Part shown: in pieces, positions 23,915 through 33,900 of the stretch
How positions within the stretch are numbered: position 1 is the first letter of the stretch
Layout of the letters: each line of letters starts with the position of its first letter
From: Paratinospora sagittata
Lineage: Eukaryota; Streptophyta; Magnoliopsida; Ranunculales; Menispermaceae
DNA: 64,000 nt
Assembly: GCA_035771175.1 (NCBI GenBank)
Contig: CM069590.1
Coordinates: 33,432,821-33,496,820, forward strand
Direction of reading: 5' to 3'
Made by a program: the position numbers and the translations under genes
The notes under the pieces: generated by a model
The model's database searches: none
Told to the model about the DNA's origin: nothing
What the model saw: the letters and a program-made list of their open reading frames with translations, nothing else

Positions 23915-24185
23915 TGAAGGGAAGGCGTCTTTTCAAAAGACGCCTTCCCTTCAACTTAAAAAAAAATATTGTGAAGGGAAGGCGTCTTTTCAAAAGACGC
24001 CTTTCCTTCAAATGCTATTTTTTTTTTTTACCGAAGAGAAGGCGTCTTTTCAAAAGACGCCTTCTCTTCGGTATATTTTTTTTAAAAGTTGAAGGGAAGG
24101 CGTCTTTTGAAAAGACGCCTTCCCTTGCAAGTTTTTTTTTTATTTTAAGGGAAGGCGTCTTTTGAAAAGACGCCTTCCCTTAAAC
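23915..24185. repeat. Hairpin row in left arm of element B (5 units)
   Basis: Five palindromes of the AAGGGAAGGCGTCTTTT type at about 23917, 23973, 24034, 24092 and 24148. One unit carries GAGAAGG in both halves (CCGAAGAGAAGGCGTC and its complement), so the two halves of that unit have changed together. Confidence 0.9.
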
Positions 24186-24318
24186 CCTACAAATACCCCA
24201 CCCGCGAGCAAACACTCTCACACTCCCACACTCGTCCCTCGCCCCCCTCCTCTGTCTGAAACTCTTCGGTCCGTCGCCGTCCTCTCACTTCGCACCGTGT
24301 ATTCGCCGTGATAGTAGT
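24186..24318 (+). promoter_or_regulatory. Leader (5' UTR exon) of element B
   Basis: Just inside the left arm there is ACCCTACAAATACCCC, then a CT-rich leader-like stretch (CACTCTCACACTCCCACACTC). A plausible splice donor TAGTAAGTGATG follows near 24316. The matching acceptor CTTATTCCCACAG lies at 26293-26305, directly before the ATG. This suggests that the first exon is non-coding and the intron about 2 kb. Inferred from sequence only. Confidence 0.5.
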
Positions 24319-26305
24319 AAGTGATGATTCCTGATTTCAACCATTCAATTTCGAAATCGAAATAAGTTTAGGTCATTTTTTTTTTTCTCTTTCTGAATAG
24401 ATCTACATTATAAGTCATATAACATGGCTAAAATTAAACAAGTAGGAATAAGCATGAATAACCTAGTTTTCTTGCGTTGAGTGAGTGGGTGGAAGTGGCC
24501 GGTGTACCAACCAGATTTGGGAACCTGCCCCTGCCCACCTAAGAAAGAGAAATAACCATAATTTTTTTTTTCTGTATTCTTATTATCAAACAATTCATCA
24601 TATTTCTCATTGGAATATAGCAAAGGTTATAGGGGAGTTGGGAAAGGAAAATTTTGGTCACCAAACATAGAAAATAATAAAAAGAGTTTGTCAGACCATT
24701 TTCACAATCTCAACCTGATTTAGAAGCTCAATCAAGCTTCATTAATCATATTTGAGTTAGGTCAAGTTCAGGCTGTAAAACAAACATTTGTTCCAGTCTC
24801 AGTTCATACCACAGAGACATGTATGTCTCAACGTTTATTCATCCAAGTATTCTTGGTGAACCATATTTAAGATCATCCAATGTTTTAAGCCATTGTTGAT
24901 TGGCTTTCTTGGAAGCAATGCAACTGCTTTCCATACTCAGTCAAAATAAAATGCAAAATTCGTTTTTCGTCTCTCTCGCTCTCACTCTCTTGCTCCCTCT
25001 CTCACCCCTCCTTTTTTTATATATCTGATAAATGAATTTGAAGTGTCTGTGGCTATAAAGTTAATGTGAATGAATCCATGACCATCATTTCCTTTTTTCT
25101 CTGTCTTGTAATCCAATGTTTCCCATACATTGCGATACTCTTCAGATATTCATCTGGAAGATGACTTCAGATGTATCCAAATTACTAGCTCCAAGTTTCC
25201 GACTTTGCACATCTAGAAGGAAAATTCAATGTTTTTTGGTTATCAATTCAAACCATATTGGAGCACTTCAAGTATTTAATCGAAACTCCAAATAGGAGAA
25301 ATTGAATTATCCTCATAACTAGCTCCAAATTTATCCAACTGGAAGAAAACTTCAAGGTATGGGCTTGTTAATTGACAATTTTATTGGAGCGCTAAAATAT
25401 ATGCATAGGAATTCCTAGTGGTATAATACATTGTTTTGGATTTTTTTTTTCATGATAAGTTACTATTTTTTTAATTGATGAATAATTGTATCGTGATGCT
25501 TGTGGATTTGTTGAATTTTTATTTGATTTTTGTCTAGTAATTATTCCCATGAATACACATAAATAAATATATGTGCATCACATCAGAACAAATCTTTTCT
25601 TTTCTATCAAAAAAAAAAAAAACCTGTACTATATTGTTTTGCATGGTTATCTTCCCATTAAATCATAAGATACGGTGGAGCCATATTTTTGGCTAGTTTA
25701 ATATTAGGGGAATCAGTTACCATAAATTGTCTAAAGTGCATTTATGAAATAAATAGTTTCAATCATAAAAAATAAGAGGAAGACATAGTATCAATCATGA
25801 AAACGGGAATAGGTTGAGGAAAAGTGTATATTGCAACGTGCATTATAAGTATATCAGTATATAATTAGCTATTACCAATCCTCCTTGTTGGATTTTAGCT
25901 GAAACATGGATTCCTCATTAGATTAGAACATGAAATATGTATTTGGAAAGTAATTACAACTTGCTAAATATGGATAAGTATTTTATGATCTCCTTATATT
26001 TGAATAAGGAAAACCATGTTGGTGTAGTCATATTAGAATGAGGAATTCTTTAAGAGTGCTAGAATTACACGCCGTGAAAACTCTACATATTTTCTCTTTG
26101 TCATTAGATGACACTTGTTAGCATAAAATTCTACTGATTATCTATATGAATTTTAGTACGTAGATGACTCCAAAAGTTGATGACTTCAATTCAAACAAAT
26201 TAGCCTTATTACATTTCCTTTTAATTGTTACTTTGTTCAAGTCATAGGCTTTAATTTCATATTTTCTTTGAAATAATGACGATTGTATTTTGCTTATTCC
26301 CACAG
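24319..26305 (+). other. Long intron-like region of element B
   Basis: AT-rich with no coding frame longer than chance. It runs from a GTAAGTG donor to a pyrimidine tract and CACAG acceptor. Confidence 0.45.
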
Positions 26306-26307
26306 AG

Positions 26308-26439
26308 ATGACAAATAGACTTGTATCTATAATATGCTACAGTGGTGGTTCTGTATTACATGATTCGCGTGGTGCATCATACGATAGACCGCCAGTAGGG
26401 CTTGTAAGAGTCCGATCAGGCATTGATTTTAAAGAATTT
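26308..26439 (+). pseudogene. mudrA-like transposase N-terminus, truncated
   Basis: Directly after the acceptor site the frame begins MTNRLVSIICYSGGSVLH, then YDRPPVGLVRVRSGIDFKEF. It then falls into the 179-bp tandem repeats and stops at 26481. The pattern of a short hydrophobic opening with YxGG, a middle V-R-V and a D-F-K-E-F end resembles the N-terminal ubiquitin-like region of plant MULE transposases. I place the start at 26308 because it follows the acceptor. The in-frame ATG at 26290 lies inside the intron end. No zinc-finger or catalytic domain follows. Confidence 0.5.
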
Positions 26440-26978
26440 GAGGCCGAACAGTTTAGTAATAGCGTTGAATTTTCATTTTAACTTGAATTCTGCATGGGGG
26501 TCCAAAAATTCAACCGGGCATGGGAATAGGATTCCGTCGAGTCCGGGGGATCGGGGGAGGATAGTGGGACGTGTCGGAAGTGGTCGGGTTGAAAAAAACG
26601 ACGTGGTTTGGCTTCGGTGAGGCCGAACAGTTTAGTAATAGCGTTGAATTTTCATTTTAACTTGAATTCTGCATGGGGGTCCAAAAATTCAATCGGGCAT
26701 GGGAATGGGATTCCGTCGAGTCCGGGGGATCGGGGGAGGATAGTGGGACGTGTCGGAAGTGGTCGGGTTGAAAAAAACGACGTGGTTTGGCTTCGGTGAG
26801 GCCGAACAGTTTAGTAATAGCGTTGAATTTTCATTTTAACTTGAATTCTGCGTGGGGGTCCAAAAATTCAACTGGGCATGGGAATGGGATTCCGTCGAGT
26901 CCGGGGGATCGGGGGAGGATAGTGGGACGTGTCGGAAGCGGTCGGGTTGAAAAAAACGACGTGGTTTGGCTTCGGTGA
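26440..26978. repeat. 179-bp tandem repeat, three copies
   Basis: Units start at 26440, 26619 and 26798 with GAGGCCGAACAGTTTAG and differ from each other at only a few positions. Each has AACTTGAATTCTG, TTCCGTCGAGTCCG and GGGACGTGTCGGAAGTGGTC blocks in the same order as the 177-bp array at 18100-18940. The very low divergence between copies indicates recent amplification. Confidence 0.93.
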
Positions 26979-27029
26979 CACAAGTACAAAATAAAAAAAA
27001 AAAAAATTGGGGAAAAATAAAAAAAAAAC

Positions 27030-27235
27030 TTGCAAGGGAAGGCGTCTTTTGAAAAGACGTCTTCCCTTGCACTAAAAAAAAAGTCGAAGGGAAGGCGTCT
27101 TTTCAAAAGACGCCTTCCCTTCAACTTTAAAAAAAAAATATACCGAAGAGAAAAGACGCCTTCCCTTCACAATATTTTTTTTTTTAAGTTGAAGGGAAGG
27201 CGTCTTTTGAAAAGACGCCTTCCCTTCAACGGTAA
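27030..27235. repeat. Hairpin row in right arm of element B (3 full units, 1 damaged)
   Basis: Palindromes of the same type at about 27034, 27086 and 27190. The unit at 27140-27172 has lost part of one half (CGAAGAGAAAAGACGCC), so it no longer pairs with itself. Confidence 0.9.
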
Positions 27236-27394
27236 AAAATTCCAACTCTGCGCCGACGTGGCGCTTGTGTGGACAGCTGACTGTGCGCTGACTGTACAAT
27301 GAACAGTAAAACAAGGCAAAAGTGACATTATTTTGTAGTGGATGGCATTTGTGAAATTATTCTTTTTGGGAAGGGTAATCATGTAAAAAACCCC

Positions 27395-27705
27395 TTAATT
27401 GGGAGCAATAAGGGAATAGCCTTAAAAAAAAAAAACACAAGAGAAAAAAGGAAAGAAAAAGAAACGAAAAGAAAAAGTGATCGTGATAAGGTCGAGGCGT
27501 GAAAGAATACCGTGCGCAAAATTTCTGTGAGCGGAAAAGAGAGAGCGTGTCTCGGTTTAAACGGCAAGAAGTCCGCTTAATGTCCAAACAGAAACAGAGA
27601 GAGAGAGTGAGAAGAAGAGAAGGATTCATATAGTTTCTCGAGTGTTTTTGGCTCGCTCTCGCTGTTCCATTTCAATAGCTATTCGAGATCTAGGGTTTTG
27701 AATCA
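27395..27705 (+). promoter_or_regulatory. Proximal promoter and 5' UTR of the kinesin gene
   Basis: Only 311 bp lie between the end of element B and the start codon. The stretch is purine-rich with GAGAGAGAG near 27596-27610, ends with CTAGGGTTTTGAATCA before ATGGCG (favourable context), and has no clear TATA box. The transcription start is not known, so part of the promoter may lie inside element B. Confidence 0.5.
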
Positions 27706-27921
27706 ATGGCGGAGCAGCAGAAGAACACCAACAGATGGAACTGGGAGGTTTCTGGATTCGAACCAAGGAAATCAATTGAGCAGGAGGATCATCACAACAA
27801 CAAACCTGCTCCTCCTTTGCTTCGGAGATACTCCATTTCAGCGTCTTCGGTTCTACCACGCTCTGAACTGTCACAGCAAGCATTTGCTTTGAAAGTTCAG
27901 AATTTGAAAGATAAAGTTAAG
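27706..27921 (+). CDS. KAC1/KAC2-like: Kinesin exon 1 (residues 1-72)
   Basis: Begins [17 protein letters not shown] and ends LKDKVK before donor GTATTG. The phase is 0. The start is the first ATG after a stop-containing leader and lies in the context TCAATGGCG. It contains a Ser-rich stretch ([10 protein letters not shown]) conserved in the subgroup. Confidence 0.93.
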
Positions 27922-30900
27922 GTATTGACATTGATTGATGCCTTCTTTATGATGCCACTAGTTTTAACACCGATTACTCTGAATTCTTTGTCTTTCGTTG
28001 TTAATTTTGAGAATCAATCTTACTATCTATGATATTTGATGTTGGGATTAGTTATTGGAGATAACTATTTCATTTTTGCAGCTTCGAATGCATTTTTCCT
28101 AATGATAAATGAGGACTGACTTCTGCGAATGAGAACTTTTTTTTTTTTTTAAGTTCTATAGGTGATAATATATTCAAATGAAAGCGTCTCTCTTTCCTTC
28201 TCTAGATAAATGGGTTGTACCATCAAACAAGAACAAGTACAGGGAATGTAGATGAAAAGACCTATGAGATAGGTTTGACTAACTAAGATTTGGATTAAAA
28301 TGTTAGTAAAGAAAGAAATGCTAAATTGTGTTATTATTTAAAGAAGTTCTACCTAAAATCGTAGCAGGAACTTGAAGAAGATATTTGATGGTTTTCTCTT
28401 TATATAATGGATGCCAAATGCTTACCGATCTAAAATTGACACCGAGAGCTAAAACAAGGGGTCATTAGATGCAAAGTAACACATTAGTAATGCCAAATGC
28501 AATTTGATTTAAACAGTGCAATAAGGTGCATTGCTAGCTATGACACCACTACTTGGGGGATGTTAATTGGCAAGTTTCCTACTAATGTAGAGTTCACAAT
28601 TCAGTTGTTCTTTCAATGTTGTGTTTCTAGAGCACAACTACGGCAGGCACTCATTGATGTACAAATGCTGTCTTGGAAAAAGAAAGATTAGGAGCCCTTG
28701 TTTGGGTTACTGAGCATTTTATGATAAAATGTTATGTGGACTGTTGTAAACATCAGTAGAAGCTATTTAACATATCTGGAAGGAAAGAAATGTAAGGTCT
28801 GATAAATGAAGGGAACTTCACTTATGGAATTGGCTATTAATTTGTTCAATTGTCTTAGCTATGATTAAGGGTCGCTCTCCCATCCCAGCTCAAATAGACC
28901 ATTCTCATGTATTTGCTGATCAGTGTGTTATCTTGGTTATTCTTTTCCTTCTCACTTCCAAGTGCATGTGGCCTAGCCCAACCTAAAAGTAGCTTTAGGG
29001 GTGGACATAGGCATCCTTGGAGTTCTCAAGCATTTCGTGAATGCTTTTAATCATCTTTAGGCCATAATGACTCCCTTTCATTAGTAAAACACCATAACCA
29101 TTTACATGCCAAAAATTTGTTTTTGGTCATAATGTTCCCGATAGCTAGGCCTTTGTTATCAAGATTCCTTTGCACCAACTCCCAACGGACTAGATGCGAC
29201 CCTTTTGTTTTGTTTTGTCGTCATATGCTCAATTATAATGGCTGCCTTCTTAGGGATTCAGAACACTGACAAGAAGTATGTTGGGATAGCTTCGAGTATT
29301 GACTTTAGAAGTGTTACTCTACCACCCTTAGATAAGAATCCCCTTTTCCAGTCTTCAATTCTTTTGGATACCGTGTGAATAATTGGCTCCCAAATACTTT
29401 AATGGCCATGGGACGAAAGAGCACCCATGCTGACTAGCCATTAGATTCATGGCCTCATCATCAATGTTGACACCAACCATTTGGCTTTTAGATAAGTTGA
29501 TGTTGTGTTAATCTTATAGACAACACTTTGGTGATAATTTTTGTATAAACTAGTGGCCAAGCTAATTGATCTACAATCCTTTATCCTCCCTAAGCTATTG
29601 CCTTTGGGGATAAAGCAAATGAAAGTTTCATTAATGTTGGCATTAATCACCACATTTCTATAGAACTCATGGAACACCTTCAAAGGATCCCCTTTTAACA
29701 CCTCCCAAAACCTATGGAAAATGGCCATGGTAAAGCCATTAGGACTAGGAGGTTTAGAACCTTTTCAATCAAACACAATCCTCTTAATCTCCTCTTCTTG
29801 AAATGGTCTCTCAAGCCACTCCTTATTTTCTCCTAGAGGACTCCAATCCACCCCTTCAATACCGAAGTTTGTCCTTTAGAAGAGAAAAGCTTTGTAAAGA
29901 AGCCTACTAGATCATTTGTAATTCTTTCCACACTGTCAATTACCTCTTCGTCTTCCTTCACAATCCTTATGACTGTATTCTTGCACCTTTTGAACTCAAC
30001 AAGTTATGGAAAAATTTACCGTAAGGAATCTTCTTTTAACAACTTATATTTTGCATTTTTGTTTGGTGATTCGTTCCTCTTGATGAAGAATCGCATCCAA
30101 CTCTCTACGAGCATCCCTTTGAGCTAATATATCTTTCGACCTCCATCTACGAAACACTTCAGCAAGATCCAATCTTGTCCATAAGACTCCTCTTTGTTTT
30201 AGTTAGATAACTAAAAATAGCTTTGTTCTATGCCTTTAGTTGCCCCTTGACATTTTTCAATTTACTCATGGATTTTATAACCATCCCCTCCGATATCAAT
30301 CTCATCTGGATTATTTCACCACTACCTAACTTCTTGCATGAAATAAGGGTGTTGCATCCAAACATTCTCAAATTTGAAGGGGGTAGGGCCCCAATTAATC
30401 AAAGTTGAAACAAGAATTAACGGCCAATGATCTTAAGTTGTTTGTAGTTTTTCCTCTGTTTAACGTCATGGAAGAGGACCATCCAATCCGTTGTGAACAA
30501 GAATTTGTCCAACGTGCGGCAAATTGGGTTCTCCCTCATATGAAACTAGGTAGAATCAACGGTTACAAGGCCTACATCCTTTAGCCCCATTTCTTTGATT
30601 AACATATCAAAGTCTTGTTTGCTGCGGGTGGATTGACGACCATTAGACTTTTCCTTGGCATATCAAACCTCATTGAAGTCTCCTCCCACACACCACTTGG
30701 GACCATAATCCATATAAAGAGCTCAAGTTGGCTAGCTCGTCCCAAAACTCAACTCTCCCTTCTACCCTACATGGGCCATGTATACTAGAAAACCACCAGC
30801 ACTCCCCATCTGTCCTCTCAACTTGCACCGAAAGTGAAAAGATGCCCACCAGAATATTAATTACCTTGACCCTCCGAGTAGCCCATAAGACAACACTGCC

Positions 30901-33900
30901 TTCGAACCTTTCCCAAGTAGGAAGAACCCACCACTCCTTAAATTTAGAAGACCAAATGCTCAAAACAATAGCTTTGGAAACCACATTCTGCTTCATTTCT
31001 TGCTACACCACCAAGTTCGAGTCCTCCCTAATGAGAACTTCTCTAATGGGCCTCATTTTTTCTTAAGAACCATAGCCAAGCACATCTCATGATAATAGCT
31101 TCATTTTGATTCCTTCAGAGCCCTTCTACTCGAAATACTGTCATATTAATGCCACATTCTAGGTTGTGCAGTTCTCTTTCCATTCCTCTTCTAAGAGCCT
31201 TTGCTACAATCATGGTTTTAAAAGGCGTTTGAGGCGTAAGCCTCGAGGCTTAAGCCTCACAATATGAGGCACATTCAAATGAAATTTGTATTTTTACTAC
31301 ATTTCACATTCATGTCATTTACATTATATATACATTTACATTTGATTTGAATAAACCCTAAGAGACTTAAAAAAGAATGGATTGAAAGAAGAGATTGTTG
31401 GTGGGAAAGAACATTTCTCTTCTTCTTCTTCTTTAGCTCCTCCAACCCTCAGTTGTTGCTTCTTCATCTTCTCTTTTTTTTTTTTTGGAGAGGGGTGGGG
31501 GGGGGGGGGTGCGTGCAACAGCTCCTCCCCCTGGTGTAACAGAGGGTGCTGGAGCAACACCCTCCTGTTGTAGAAACTACAACAGGGTGCTTTCCCAGCA
31601 TCCTCTGTTGTTGTTTCTGCAGCAGGAGGGTGCTCTCCAACACCCTTTGTTGTTGTTTTTGCAGCAGGAAGAGGGTGCTATTGCAACACCCTCCTGCTCC
31701 TACTGTTGCAACAACAAGAAGAGGATACTCTTTTTTGTCTTAGGATTCCATGTTCCTATTGTGATCAATGAAGTTTATGTTTTCTTAGTATTTGTTTTAG
31801 TAATGTCCATGACTCAATCAATTAAGGATATTTGAGTTTCCATGCATACAAGGACATATTGGCATAGGATAAAGCATGCTCAAAGCTCAAAATATACTTA
31901 GTTTTTATGTTATTTTATTTAACAATGAATTAATGATATCCATAATCATTTGCAATTGTTTTTTACATTTTTTCTAATTTTTTTTTGAAACAAAGATTGA
32001 GGCTTACGCCTCGCCTCACTCGAGCAAAACGCCCCATTTACGCCTCACGCTTTTTTAAACTTCGGCTACACTCATTTTTCTTGCCCAAGTGAAAAAGAGG
32101 CATTTTGAAGACTTTCCAGAACCCCGACATTTCCTTCCAATTTTCACCATCCAAGGTCCTTACCACTCGATTGAAATCCTTTGTTTGTTGAAGCTTCCCC
32201 GTACTCCTTTGAATTTGGCCCTAGGAGCCCCTCCGTACTCTCATCCATTTTTTTGTTTCCATCACCACTATTTGCCTCTGACTTACGAGTCCATCTGCAC
32301 TTTGACAGAGGCTACAACTCATGATTGCAAGGTCCAGACACTTGATCTGATTCGTCATTTGACTGAGTTTGTTGCTGAGAATATTTTTGGGAAAACATAG
32401 CTAGGAATGAGGGCATGACTGTAGAAGAAGGTAAACAAGAAGATCGAGGTGAATCTCCACAATAAAATTAGGGTTCTGGGAACTTACCTAGCTTTGATGA
32501 CTTGGGCCACTCTGATAATCCAATGATTTTGTTTAAGGCATCTCCCATTCACGAACCCTCTTCTTCATCTAAAATGCCCTTCTTGTTAGTAGAAAATAGT
32601 GTTCCAACACCCTCTATGTAAGGAATGTTGGGGCTTTCATATTCCGTCGCACTCGACTTGTCATCCTGCACCTCATCGTCTCCTGAAGTCTAATGTAGTG
32701 TGAACATCATCGTTGTGGAAGCACCTTAACTGTATAGACGACCTTCTCTCCCAACTCGCCTTGTGTGTTCTATCTCGTTGCAGTTGAGATTCTTGAGAAT
32801 ATAACCCTTAGGAAGTCTTTATTAGTCTTGGGGTTCAGTCTCTGCCATCGATTCATTAAGGGGTTTGTGGCAGAATGGGCTCTCAACATTTTGCTCTTTC
32901 AATCATGCAATTCGTTAGAATCTTTACAATTATCACTATAATACTGAGGCCCATAGTTTTTCGCCAAACTCGATTTTTAGCCCACGTCTTCTTTGAATTC
33001 CTCATAGCCCATTACACCATCCTCATTGTCTTGGAGAGCAAGGTATCAATTATTTTCTGACAGATGTCCACCTTCTGAAAACCCAACTACCTTTGTTTCA
33101 ATCGCCCTTGCTTGCATCCCATGCCTCAATGTGTCTCTTCCCCATGGTATCGTACCTTAGCCATCTCTGATTTTCATCATGATAAGGTAGTGAAGACAGT
33201 GCCCCACTTTTGGCTGTTGAGAGGTACAATGACCTCCCTCTCGACATGCAACCTGCCACATCATCATCTTCTATGGCTATCCCATTCATGGGGTAGTGTT
33301 TTCGGTCTTTGTCCACCCACCCTTCTTGGAAAACCAAAGCGGTTAATTGCAAGGATCGCTTTCTCCCCAAACATTAAATTACTATCTCTGTAGGGAGAAA
33401 TCCACTTGGGAAATCGGCAACTTTCAACACCACAGTGTTAAGTTTCTCCATAGAAAATGTTTGTGGATCAACTTGTAGCGAACCTCTAACTCTCGCATCA
33501 ATTACTTTGAAAACATGGATATTCCGCATGTTCAGACCGAAACCTTCTATCTTCACCCATCCACTAATGTCTATAATTTGAGTTGATACTAATGGATCTC
33601 TTCTTGCCAAACTTGTATGTGGCTCACTCTATTACCATTGAGACGTATTCCTTCCAACAACATTCTATCTCTCTCCATTTCATTGCAACACCACATTAAC
33701 GCACAATTTTGCGTGGATTTCCGATAGGGATACCTCGTGTTGAAGGGACTTTGATAATGCCACTTCAATCTCTTTCAAATAGAACATCGTCGAAGATTAA
33801 AAAATGATAATTGTGAGAAACCAATGGCTTTCATTTGATATTAGATTCCGTGTCTCCAAGTTTCGGTCATTCGAGCCCCTCAACTTTGTGACCATAATGT

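Larger units (their letters stand above)
23750..27394 (+). mobile_element. Element B: MULE derivative with mudrA-like leader exon and tandem repeats
   Basis: A 3,645-bp element flanked by CTAATTGGG (23741-23749) and TTAATTGGG (27395-27403), a 9-bp duplication with one mismatch. The terminal inverted repeats are near identical for well over 170 bp: both arms translate to the same peptide frame. They are related to those of element A (shared ACATGATTACCCTTC, TTTCACAAATGCCATC and AAGCGCCACGTCGGCGC). Order inside: hairpin row, CT-rich leader, long intron-like region, a short mudrA-like N-terminus, three 179-bp repeats, hairpin row. The near identity of the arms suggests a recent insertion. The catalytic transposase is missing, so it needs a partner. 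Confidence 0.88.

Noticed and set aside
21780..24185. Regular repeats with fixed spacing, resembling a CRISPR array
   Set aside because: The spacers are A/T runs and near-identical, units are self-palindromes inside transposon arms, and the DNA is plant nuclear.
30728..31066. 112-residue plus-strand frame in intron 1
   Set aside because: It lies opposite the LINE endonuclease fragment, which matches on the minus strand.
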